64,000 bases of DNA, from positions 51,366 through 115,365 of the forward strand of contig NZ_JAZHFS010000015.1 of assembly GCF_036541405.1 (NCBI RefSeq), written 5' to 3'. The translations under genes were made by a program, and so were the position numbers. This DNA is from Clostridium_AD frigoriphilum. GTDB taxonomy: Bacteria > Bacillota > Clostridia > Clostridiales > Clostridiaceae. The stretch's first letter is position 1. Each line of letters begins with the position of its first letter. Below are positions 56,878 through 64,000 of this stretch, in pieces. The notes beneath the pieces were generated by a model, which was not told the origin of the DNA, ran no database searches, and saw nothing but the letters and a program-made list of their open reading frames with translations.

Positions 56878-58042
56878 AAAAATTTTACCGATCATCCTAA
56901 GTTGTATTTTATTAAGTGGATGCTGGGATAAGGTGGAAATTGATAGGCGAAACTTTATATCTACTATAGCTGTTGACCCTGGAGAAGATATTGGTAAAGA
57001 GAAGACGTTAAAGGATATTAAATCTGATGATCCATTTCCAGAGAGACAAATTAAAAAAATTAATGTAACTTATGGATTTCCAGACATGAGTATGCTCGTA
57101 ACAGGGAAAAGTGAAAGTGCTTTGGATAAGTATATCAATACTGATGCATCTTCCATGGAAGATGCGTATTCTGAAGCTACAGCTAAGAGTAGTAGAGATA
57201 TATTCATGGGACATACAAAGCTTTTAATATTAAGTAACGATTTATTGAAACATAAGGATACAGTTAAGGAAATAATAGATTATCTGCAGCGAGACCCAAG
57301 AATAAATAGGATGATGCAGGTAGTTGTTTCAGACGGCTTAGCGCAGGATTATGTAAAATTCAAACCTATGACTGAAAATAGTACGCAATATTATATTTCA
57401 GGACTTATGGATAACAGCAAGAGAAATTCTAGGATTATGAGCACTACTTTAAATGAATTCCTTATATTATTAAGTGAAAATGGCAATGCGTTATTACCTA
57501 GAATAACGATAGATAAGCAAAAAAATGAATTGATGTTAACAGGTGCCGCCATAATTCGCGATTATGAACTAAAAGGATATTTTACGCCACTTGAATTACT
57601 AGATATTCAAATGCTAAATGGTAAGTTTAAAGTTGGTAAAAAAGTTATTTATGTAGATGGTCATCCTGTAGATTATGTTATAGACGGATATACAAGAAAA
57701 ATGAAAGTTACTCAGGAAGGCAGTAAGTTAACTATTAATGTAAATATCAACCTTGAGGGGCAGATAAGTGAGTATTATGTAGGTAAAAAAATACTTGATA
57801 AAGGAGAGCTGCAAAGGTTACAAAATAATTTTAATAAGTCTATTAGTAAAGAATGTGAAAAAATTATGGAAATTGCTATAAAAGAATTTGGGATAGATCC
57901 CTTTGGTACCAGAGAATATATAGAAAAGTTTAAACCAGATTTATGGAGCAAAATAGAGAAAGATTGGAATGAGGAGTATAAAAAAATATCAGTAAATGTA
58001 ATTGTTAATACTGAAATTAGAAGAATTGGAGCGGTCCAGTGA
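56867..58042 (+). CDS. gerAC: Spore germination receptor subunit C, lipoprotein
   Basis: 391 residues, ATG 56867 inside the end of gerAB, with AAGGGGGGAAAG as site. The lipoprotein signal is FKKILPIILSCILLSGCWDK, with lipidated C19. The GCWD start followed by VEIDRRNFISTIAVD is diagnostic of GerAC. The rest is the three-subdomain GerAC fold: GHTKLLILSNDLL, YLQRDPRINRMMQVVVSDG, LTGAAIIRDYELKGYFTPLE. It is the last gene of the receptor operon; spoIIR follows after 62 bases without an intervening terminator. Confidence 0.96.
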   Translation: MKFKKILPIILSCILLSGCWDKVEIDRRNFISTIAVDPGEDIGKEKTLKDIKSDDPFPERQIKKINVTYGFPDMSMLVTGKSESALDKYINTDASSMEDAYSEATAKSSRDIFMGHTKLLILSNDLLKHKDTVKEIIDYLQRDPRINRMMQVVVSDGLAQDYVKFKPMTENSTQYYISGLMDNSKRNSRIMSTTLNEFLILLSENGNALLPRITIDKQKNELMLTGAAIIRDYELKGYFTPLELLDIQMLNGKFKVGKKVIYVDGHPVDYVIDGYTRKMKVTQEGSKLTINVNINLEGQISEYYVGKKILDKGELQRLQNNFNKSISKECEKIMEIAIKEFGIDPFGTREYIEKFKPDLWSKIEKDWNEEYKKISVNVIVNTEIRRIGAVQ

Positions 58043-58104
58043 ATATAATTACATAATATGGTAATAGTATTAATATAGATTTATTATATCCGGGGGGGAT
58101 AAAC

Positions 58105-58734
58105 ATGAAAAAGTTTATATTAACAAGTTTTACCGTAATAATTATAATTTTCATAGCTCTAAATTCAACGAGTTTAAGTGGGAAAGCAAGTCAAAGTGAT
58201 GTTGCGAGTAAACTTATAAGATTTCATGTAATAGCTAATAGTGATGATAAAATAGATCAAAATTTAAAATTAAAAGTAAGAGATTCTGTTTTAAAATATA
58301 TATCACCGAAAATCGTGGATTGCAAAAATATAAAAGAGTCAAGAAAGATTATAAATAATGAAAATAAAAATATAGAAAAAATTGCGGAAAGGGTTATAAA
58401 AGAAAATGGTTTTAAATATTCAGTAGCTACATCTCTATCAGAAGAATATTTTCCGGTTAAAACCTATGGAAATATAACTTTGCCTCAAGGTAAATATGAG
58501 GCTTATAGAATAATTATTGGAACGGGCAAAGGACAAAACTGGTGGTGTGTAATGTTTCCTCCACTATGTTTTGTAGATATTACAAAAGGTAACGTATCTT
58601 ATGAAAAAACTGAAAAAGAAATGAAAACAGTATTATCGGATGATGAGTATAAAATGGTAGACAATACTGTTAGTAGCAAAAAAATAATTGTTAAATTTAA
58701 ACTAGGAGAAATCTTCACTAAATTAGTTAGCTAA
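58105..58734 (+). CDS. spoIIR: Stage II sporulation protein R
   Basis: 209 residues, ATG 58105 after CCGGGGGGG. It is the forespore-made secreted signal that triggers SpoIIGA to activate sigma-E in the mother cell. A signal sequence (KKFILTSFTVIIIIFIALNS) is followed by the conserved SKLIRFHVIANSDDKIDQNL, KLKVRDSVL, then YEAYRIIIGTGKGQNWWCVM, FPPLCFVDIT. Forespore (sigma-F) control is expected for both spoIIR and the ger operon (sigma-F/G), which fits their proximity. I could not define the promoter by eye. Confidence 0.96.
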   Translation: MKKFILTSFTVIIIIFIALNSTSLSGKASQSDVASKLIRFHVIANSDDKIDQNLKLKVRDSVLKYISPKIVDCKNIKESRKIINNENKNIEKIAERVIKENGFKYSVATSLSEEYFPVKTYGNITLPQGKYEAYRIIIGTGKGQNWWCVMFPPLCFVDITKGNVSYEKTEKEMKTVLSDDEYKMVDNTVSSKKIIVKFKLGEIFTKLVS

Positions 58735-58816
58735 GGATAAATTAAATAGCGAATAGGGTATATAAAAATCTATATGTTTTATATATCACCTTGGTAGAAT
58801 ATCAGGAGGAAAACAT

Positions 58817-60187
58817 ATGAAAATGTCAAAGAAAAGGATTTTGTATACAAGTATTGCAACTATAATTGTTGTGTTCTCAACTACGTTTGCTATATTAATG
58901 TTTTTGGAAAGATTAGATTATAGAAATTATCTTCAGGCAGAATATAGTAAAAACATGTATGAACTTGTCGACTCTGTACAAAATATAAGAGTAAATCTAG
59001 GTAAATCCGCTATTGTTGGTTCCCCTGAGCAAAGTATAATAGTATTCGAAGAGGTTTTTAGATATTCTGCCACTGCAAATGATAAATTACATTCGTTGCC
59101 AATTGATCAAGCAGTTGTTGGAGATACTAGTAAGTTTTTAACTCAAGTAGGGGATTTTTGTTATACTTTAGCAGCGGCATCATCGGAGGGGAAGGAACTT
59201 ACTGATAAGCAGTATGAGGTAATTGATAAATTAGAAATGCAATCATATACACTTCAAGAACAATTAAATAATGTGCTTTCTGAAATAAATGAAGGTAAAG
59301 TTAAATGGGGAGAAATTAGGAAGAAGAGTAGTGGGGTAATTGCAAAAACAGGTGAAAACCTTGTTACTCAAAGATTTACAGGTATACAAAAACAAATAGT
59401 GCAATATCCAGCATTAATTTACGATGGGCCTTTTTCTGATAATGTGGTTGAAATAAAGCCTAAAGTATTGTCTGAAAAGGAAGTTAGTGAGAAAAAGGCA
59501 GCCGAGGTAATAAACAATATGTTTGGCAAAGATAAAATTGAAAAGATTGAGTATAAGCAACAAGCTGGAAAGACAAATATACCGACCTATACATTTTATG
59601 TATCATTTAAGGGAAGAGCAAAAGGTGATGCTAAAACAGTAATAGAAATAAGCAAAAATGGAGGCAAGGTAGTTTATTTGTTGGATAATAGAACTATAGG
59701 TAAAGCAACATTAAATATTCAAAAAGCAATAGATGGCGGAAGTAAGTTTCTTAGCAAAACAGGATATGAAAATATGGAGTCTACATACACTTTAGACTAT
59801 GGGAATACAGTGGTAGTAGCTTATGTGTATAAGCAAGGCAATGTAGCGATTTATCCAGATCAAGTAAAACTTAAGATTGCTTTAGATGATGGTAGCATTA
59901 TAGGAATTGAATCTGAAAAATTTTTAGTTTCCCATGTAGAAAAGAGAGAAATGGTTGCTCCAAAAATAACCGAAGCTAAAGCACAGGAAAAGGTTGGTAA
60001 AAGGCTAAAAATAAACAAAATTAGTTTAGCGATTATACCTACCGAGACTAATAAAGAAGTTTTATGTTATGAATTCTTGGGATCATATAAGGGAAAAGAT
60101 TTTATAGTATACATTAATGCTAGTACTGGTTATGAACAAAGAATAATAGAAATAATTGATACGCCTAATGGAAAACTAACAATTTAA
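58817..60187 (+). CDS. ypeB: Germination protein YpeB
   Basis: 456 residues, ATG 58817 with CAGGAGG. An N-terminal transmembrane helix (about residues 7-29) is followed by a long helical domain (YRNYLQAEYSKNMYELVDSV to about residue 200) and by three PepSY-like repeats in the C-terminal half (KKAAEVINNMFGKDKIEKIE; AIDGGSKFLSKTGYENMEST; EAKAQEKVGKRLKINKI). YpeB stabilises the cortex hydrolase SleB in the spore. The usual partner sleB is not adjacent, unlike in Bacillus. Family assignment is firm. Confidence 0.92.
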   Translation: MKMSKKRILYTSIATIIVVFSTTFAILMFLERLDYRNYLQAEYSKNMYELVDSVQNIRVNLGKSAIVGSPEQSIIVFEEVFRYSATANDKLHSLPIDQAVVGDTSKFLTQVGDFCYTLAAASSEGKELTDKQYEVIDKLEMQSYTLQEQLNNVLSEINEGKVKWGEIRKKSSGVIAKTGENLVTQRFTGIQKQIVQYPALIYDGPFSDNVVEIKPKVLSEKEVSEKKAAEVINNMFGKDKIEKIEYKQQAGKTNIPTYTFYVSFKGRAKGDAKTVIEISKNGGKVVYLLDNRTIGKATLNIQKAIDGGSKFLSKTGYENMESTYTLDYGNTVVVAYVYKQGNVAIYPDQVKLKIALDDGSIIGIESEKFLVSHVEKREMVAPKITEAKAQEKVGKRLKINKISLAIIPTETNKEVLCYEFLGSYKGKDFIVYINASTGYEQRIIEIIDTPNGKLTI

Positions 60188-60235
60188 TAAATATAGAGGG
60201 CTAAATAATCATAAAAACATAATATAGTGATTTTA

Positions 60236-60277
60236 ATAAAGGATATTTGTGCACAAAATGCAGATATATCCTTTATT
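60236..60277 (+). terminator. Possible terminator after ypeB
   Basis: AAAGGATAT pairs with ATATCCTTT around a 19-base loop; the following ATTCTGTTG is a weak tail. Confidence 0.45.
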
Positions 60278-60410
60278 CTGTTGAATTATTTTTAAATTAG
60301 CATTATAATTTTAAGTTGTGTTATCATATACGGTGAAGTTTAAAAATTAAAATACAAAGTAATAGGTACAATGATATAATATAAATTATGGTTATAAGGA
60401 GAGAATGTTT

Positions 60411-61442
60411 ATGAAAAAGAAAGTAGCGATATTATTTGGTGGACAGTCTACAGAACATGAAGTCTCGAGAGCGTCAGCGACATCAGTATTGAAAAATATT
60501 GATCAAACAAAATATGACATATACCCTATAGGAATAACTAAGGACGGGTTATGGTTTCAATATACTGGAAAAGTAGAAAATATAGAAAATGGAGAATGGG
60601 AAACAGACGAGTATTTTAAAATGCCAGAGGGTCAAAAGGTTTTATTTAATAAAGAAGTAGATGTAGTATTCCCAGTATTACATGGTTCTTTTGGAGAAGA
60701 TGGAACTATTCAAGGTATGTGTAAATTGTACAATATCCCTTGTGTGGGTCCTGGAGTAATGTCCTCTGCTATTTGTATGGATAAAATATATACAAAATAT
60801 TTGCTCGAAAAATTCAATGTAAAGCAAGCTGATTATGTGGTAATAAATGCGAGTGAATATGTAAAAGATAAAGATAACCTGATATCGAGGATAGAAAAAG
60901 AATTGGGGTATCCAGTATTTATTAAACCGGCTAATGGCGGGTCTTCCGTAGGTATAACAAAGGCACACGATCAAAAAGAATTAATAGTGGGAGTCACCGA
61001 TGCCTTAAAATATGATAGAAAAATTTTAGTTGAGCAGGCTATTAATGCAAGGGAAATTGAAGTAGGAGTGATGGGGAACGATGATCCAAAGGCTGCTATT
61101 CCAGGAGAGGTAATACCAGCAAAAGAGTTTTATGATTATGAAGCTAAATATAAAAACGAGGAATCTAAACTATTAATACCAGCAGCATTAAATGAAGCAA
61201 AACTACAGAGTGTTAAAGATGAAGCTATAAAAATTTACAAAATATTAGATTGTGCTGGAATGGCAAGAGTAGATTTCCTTGTAGATAAAGAAACGGAAGA
61301 TATTTATTTAAATGAGGTTAATACTATACCAGGGTTTACTAAAATAAGTATGTACCCTAAAATGTGGCAAGCTACAGGTAAAACTTATGTGGAACTTATT
61401 GATGAACTTATTGAACTAGCGATTGAAAGAAATAATAAATAG
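60411..61442 (+). CDS. ddl: D-alanine--D-alanine ligase
   Basis: 343 residues from ATG 60411 (AAGGAG nine bases upstream; ATG 60405 is too close). It makes the D-Ala-D-Ala end of peptidoglycan precursors. Motifs: VAILFGGQSTEHEVSRASAT, VFPVLHGSFGEDGTIQG, the ATP-grasp FIKPANGGSSVGITKA, ILVEQAINAREIEVGVMGND, and YLNEVNTIPGFTKISMYPKM. The Tyr in EFYDYEAKY, at the omega-loop position, fits D-Ala specificity rather than the D-Ala-D-Lac ligase of VanA type. This matters because a VanRS-like pair lies at 9 kb. Confidence 0.96.
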   Translation: MKKKVAILFGGQSTEHEVSRASATSVLKNIDQTKYDIYPIGITKDGLWFQYTGKVENIENGEWETDEYFKMPEGQKVLFNKEVDVVFPVLHGSFGEDGTIQGMCKLYNIPCVGPGVMSSAICMDKIYTKYLLEKFNVKQADYVVINASEYVKDKDNLISRIEKELGYPVFIKPANGGSSVGITKAHDQKELIVGVTDALKYDRKILVEQAINAREIEVGVMGNDDPKAAIPGEVIPAKEFYDYEAKYKNEESKLLIPAALNEAKLQSVKDEAIKIYKILDCAGMARVDFLVDKETEDIYLNEVNTIPGFTKISMYPKMWQATGKTYVELIDELIELAIERNNK

Positions 61443-61466
61443 TAATTTAAGAGAGGCGAAATACTT

Positions 61467-62450
61467 ATGACAACAGCTTTGGCTATGATTTCCGGAGGCC
61501 TTGATAGTACTCTCGCAGCAAAACTTGTAAAAGATCAAGGGATAGAAGTTATTGGTATATGCTTTAAATCAAACTTTTTTGGAGAAAAAAATGCATTGAA
61601 AATGGTCAAACAAATAGATATACCACTAGAAGTTATAGATTTTTCAGATGAACATTTTGAAATGATGAAAAATCCAAAACATGGGTATGGTAAAAATATG
61701 AATCCTTGTATTGACTGCCATGCAATGATGATGAGGTATTGTGGAGATTTACTCAAAAAATTCCACGCTGATTTTATTATTACAGGAGAAGTTTTGAACC
61801 AAAGACCTATGTCTCAAAACAGATCATCTTTAGATATAGTAAAAAATGAATCTGGAGTAGGACATAAAATATTAAGACCATTATGTGCAAAAAATCTTAA
61901 TCCAACTCAAATGGAGATTGATGGTCTAATAGATAGAGAAGCACTTATGGACATAAAAGGAAGAAATAGAAAGGTTCAAATGGAACTTGCGAGTAAGTGG
62001 GGTATTTTAGATTATCCATCACCTGCTGGTGGGTGTAAACTTACAGAACCTAATTATTCTATAAGACTTAAGGATCTTTTAGAGCATAAAGAAGAACCAA
62101 CAAAAATAGATTTAAAATTACTGAAAATAGGTAGGCAGTTTAGATTGTCTAAAGATTCAAAAATTATATCTACAAGAACGGAGAAAGAGGGAGAACTTTT
62201 AGAGCAACTTTTAACTGGAGAGGACTTGATGTTTATAGCCAAGGACTATAACGGCTCTACAGTTGCTATAATAGGTATTGCTACGGATGAAGACATTGAA
62301 TTCGCAGCAAGAATAACGGGCAGGTATTGTAAAGGGCGAGGCGAGAAAGTTATATCTATTAATTATGGAAAAGATGATCAGAGTCTAGATAAGTCTATAG
62401 ATGTAATGCCTGCAACGCAGGAACAAATAAATAACTATATTATAAATTAG
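61467..62450 (+). CDS. PP-loop ATP pyrophosphatase, putative tRNA thiouridylase
   Basis: 327 residues, ATG 61467 with GAGAGGCG. The PP-loop AMISGGLDSTLAAKLV binds ATP; NPCIDCHAMMMRYCGDLL carries the CxxC pair likely needed for sulfur transfer or a cluster, and SPAGGCKLTEPNYS adds a third conserved Cys. The family is annotated as tRNA (5-methylaminomethyl-2-thiouridylate) or tRNA 4-thiouridine synthase-like in clostridia. The C-terminal ~100 residues (IGRQFRLSKDSKIISTRTEK; YNGSTVAIIGIATDEDIEFA) resemble DUF814/NFACT-R. The precise modified base is unknown. It is downstream of ddl by 24 bases and ends next to the DUF1934 gene. Confidence 0.85.
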   Translation: MTTALAMISGGLDSTLAAKLVKDQGIEVIGICFKSNFFGEKNALKMVKQIDIPLEVIDFSDEHFEMMKNPKHGYGKNMNPCIDCHAMMMRYCGDLLKKFHADFIITGEVLNQRPMSQNRSSLDIVKNESGVGHKILRPLCAKNLNPTQMEIDGLIDREALMDIKGRNRKVQMELASKWGILDYPSPAGGCKLTEPNYSIRLKDLLEHKEEPTKIDLKLLKIGRQFRLSKDSKIISTRTEKEGELLEQLLTGEDLMFIAKDYNGSTVAIIGIATDEDIEFAARITGRYCKGRGEKVISINYGKDDQSLDKSIDVMPATQEQINNYIIN

Positions 62451-62464
62451 TGAGGAGTAAGTTT

Positions 62465-62968
62465 ATGCAAAAGAGTAAGGGTATGGAGAAGAACGCTGTA
62501 ATTTCAGTAGTTAGCAGACAGTCTGATAGTGAAGAGGATGGCGATTCAATTGAAGTGGTAACGCCTGGTAAATTTTACAAAGAAGACAATTGCTATTATG
62601 CAGTATACGAGGAAACAGAGATTTCAGGAATGGAAGGAACCACTACTACATTTAAAATTGATGAAGAAAAATTTACACTTATAAGAACAGGAACTACTAA
62701 CACTGAAATGAACTTTAAAAAGTATTCAAGAGACTTAACTTTATATAATACACCTCATGGAGCATTAGATCTTACGGTTGATACTAGAGAACTAAAAATG
62801 AACGTAGATAAAAGTGGCGGAGATGTATTTATAGATTATGATATGATAATAGGAAATCAACAAGTTTTGAGTACGATTTTGGAAATTAAGATTAAAGCAC
62901 ATTCAACATACGCACCACTTATAGACGTGGGCGATTGTAAACCGCAAAAGCGGTCCAGTTCTCATTAA
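62465..62968 (+). CDS. DUF1934 (YwiB-like) beta-barrel protein
   Basis: 167 residues from ATG 62465, seven bases after GTGAGGAG, which lies on the preceding stop. The core DSIEVVTPGKFYKEDNCYYA, VYEETEISGMEGTTTTFKID, FTLIRTGTTNTEMNF, YNTPHGALDLTVDTRELKMN, DYDMIIGNQQVLSTILEIKI is the calycin-like DUF1934 fold. Family members often precede argS; here a TnpB-related gene comes next on the opposite strand. Function unknown. Confidence 0.88.
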   Translation: MQKSKGMEKNAVISVVSRQSDSEEDGDSIEVVTPGKFYKEDNCYYAVYEETEISGMEGTTTTFKIDEEKFTLIRTGTTNTEMNFKKYSRDLTLYNTPHGALDLTVDTRELKMNVDKSGGDVFIDYDMIIGNQQVLSTILEIKIKAHSTYAPLIDVGDCKPQKRSSSH

Positions 62969-63004
62969 ACTAAGAACCGTAAGAAACAATATCCTTGTAA
63001 CATA

Positions 63005-63037
63005 GAGCTTGTTTAGTATTCTAAACAAGCTAATTTT
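63005..63037 (+). terminator. Terminator of the DUF1934 gene
   Basis: AGCTTGTTTAG TATT CTAAACAAGCT is followed by AATTTTT. Confidence 0.9.
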
Positions 63038-63040
63038 TAT

Positions 63041-63196
63041 AATAAGCTACAAGTATAATTATTTCATGAGTAGCTCATAATTAATGCACCCCTATCACGT
63101 AAGTGCCTTCACTGCGTAGCAATCTTAGATTTTAGGGTAACTATAAGCTATAAAGCCATTTTTTATTTTTATATTGAAGTAATTTATCTAAATAAT
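63041..63196 (-). other. Region 3' of the TnpB-related gene, with a hairpin
   Basis: ATAAGCTAC (63041-63049) and GTAGCTCAT (about 63071-63079) form an imperfect inverted repeat. Between this and the gene end lie less AT-rich bases (around CACCCCTATCACGTAAGTGCC). In IS200/IS605 elements the right end and the guide (omega) RNA occupy this place. No flanking copy is available to define an element end, so this is only a candidate. Confidence 0.3.
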
Positions 63197-64000
63197 TTAA
63201 TTAAAACTAAACTTTACAATAGGCTTTTCTTTGAAGAAAACATAATTGCTTACTATAATATGTTTTACAAAAGCTTTTAAATCTGTGTATCCGAAGGTAC
63301 TTGAAACTTTATAGAGGTAATGAACTTTAAGCGTTTTAATTTCTTTGGACAGTACCTTCCAATTGGTTGTAAATGTTCTATATATCAAAGGTATTTTCTC
63401 TTTATACCCAAGAGCTCTACGAGCTATACAGTATGCAGCGGATACATGAATAGATATTCCTTTAGCTTTCATATACTTTATTTTACCCATTTGGCTAGTG
63501 TATGCTGGATTTACATAAAATACGGCTAAATTTTCTTTAAAAGCCCTGGAACTGATTGCCTCAATAATTTTTTTATGAGCAAACATACTGATTTTCATAT
63601 TTCGTTTAGTATTCCCATAAGTTAGTTTGGATTTACTGATATTTTTAATATCCTCACCAGCAAGTGGTTTATTTTTATCCCTGGCTATTTGAACAAGCCC
63701 TAAGGCACTCTTTTCTAAAATTTTTGAAATTTGCCCTGAAGTTCTATTTGCTATATTAAAATGTATAGTGCCAAAGTCTAATAGGTTTCCGATGCAATCA
63801 GTTTCACTCCATGCAATATGGTCGTAGTTTATATCATAGCCTACAATTCCATTTGCCTTAGAATAATTAATTTGACTTTCATCTTTAAATAGTTTATAAG
63901 ATGGCTTAAACAAAAAGTAATCTCCTTTGTCTTCAATTCTCCAAGAAATAGGTGAATTTTTAGTGTTTAGGGCTTCTATTAATAAGTCTTTATGGTAAGG
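63197..64000 (-). CDS. TnpB-related protein, IS605 OrfB superfamily (5' end outside window)
   Basis: The frame is open to the window edge (267 codons seen), so an internal TTG at 63913 is not the true start. RuvC-like parts: GIVGYDINYDHIAWSETD (first Asp), PLAGEDIKNISKSKL (Glu), and FYVNPAYTSQMGKIKYMKAK, GISIHVSAAYCIARRALGYK (region of the last Asp). Ordinary TnpB has a four-Cys zinc ribbon between TS and DxNAA; here that stretch holds no Cys pair, and the Asp is replaced by His (IHVSAA). The form is that of the TnpB-related, non-canonical group. It could be a domesticated or inactive nuclease. No TnpA (Y1 transposase) is visible in the window. Confidence 0.8.
   Translation of the reverse strand, partial: PYHKDLLIEALNTKNSPISWRIEDKGDYFLFKPSYKLFKDESQINYSKANGIVGYDINYDHIAWSETDCIGNLLDFGTIHFNIANRTSGQISKILEKSALGLVQIARDKNKPLAGEDIKNISKSKLTYGNTKRNMKISMFAHKKIIEAISSRAFKENLAVFYVNPAYTSQMGKIKYMKAKGISIHVSAAYCIARRALGYKEKIPLIYRTFTTNWKVLSKEIKTLKVHYLYKVSSTFGYTDLKAFVKHIIVSNYVFFKEKPIVKFSFN

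Noticed and set aside
61467..62450. LarE, partner of LarB and LarC
   Set aside because: It has a PP-loop, but the CIDCH motif and C-terminal part fit the tRNA thiouridylase group, and it lies 25 kb away.
62969..63196. Full IS605 element with left and right ends
   Set aside because: Only one side is in the window, and no target tetramer or tnpA can be shown.
1..64000. rRNA, tRNA, tmRNA or CRISPR array
   Set aside because: No conserved tRNA T-arm (GTTCGAATC-type), rRNA core or regularly spaced repeat array was seen on reading either strand.

Overview
The window reads as a chromosome segment of a spore-forming, anaerobic, low-G+C Clostridium. It is visibly AT-rich (about 30% G+C by eye), uses strong AGGAGG-type ribosome binding sites and U-tract hairpin terminators. 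It carries many sporulation and germination genes (CotS family, CotF-like coat proteins, YabG, a SPOCS/LysM coat protein, GerAA/AB/AC, SpoIIR, YpeB) and a clostridial Re-citrate synthase pathway. Species is inference: a member close to the C. estertheticum group would fit, but nothing seen here proves it. No rRNA, tRNA or CRISPR array was recognised.

Layout. 1-7 kb is accessory: the tail of a superfamily 1 helicase, a small HipA/HIRAN-associated-like protein, manC, a Wzx-type flippase flanked by a duplicated manC tail, a doubly broken pseudogene and small orphan genes. 7-13 kb is envelope sensing: a membrane-anchored serine hydrolase, a VanRS-like two-component system and a hybrid-input PAS histidine kinase. 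13-19 kb holds a secreted two-copy repeat protein and the operon for citrate to 2-oxoglutarate (Re-citrate synthase, aconitase, isocitrate dehydrogenase). 19-24.5 kb has rRNA pseudouridine synthase, a DUF1540 protein, a degenerate HNH-like protein with no ordinary start codon, a DEDDh exonuclease and topoisomerase III. 24.6-27.5 kb is a complete agrBDCA quorum-sensing locus, followed by secreted proteins (pectate-lyase-9-like, CAP domain) and a CPBP protease.

31-39.5 kb: two CotF-like coat proteins, two GT4 glycosyltransferases probably acting on membrane glycolipid, larC-larB for the nickel-pincer cofactor, a malolactic/malic enzyme with a LysR regulator behind it, and a 31-residue membrane protein. 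39.7-42.5 kb is a class B PBP2. 42.5-50.4 kb is a spore-coat cluster built from two divergent glycosyltransferase/CotS modules, with one more CotS, a small coiled-coil protein and a CotS-like pseudokinase, ending in yabG. 50.5-63 kb is a more conserved block: veg, SPOCS-LysM, ispE, a gerA-type germinant receptor operon, spoIIR, ypeB, ddl, a PP-loop thiouridylase and a DUF1934 protein. The window ends in an incomplete TnpB-related gene.

The points most worth a second look are: the SD-positioned AUA/AUC start (or homopolymer frameshift) of the HNH-like gene; the CotS pseudokinase and duplicated GT/CotS modules; a hairpin/MITE-like element present at 38.3 kb and 52.9 kb; a 53-bp palindrome shared by the LysR gene and the 31-aa gene; the manC-tail duplication around the flippase; and the TnpB relative that seems to lack its zinc ribbon and a catalytic Asp.
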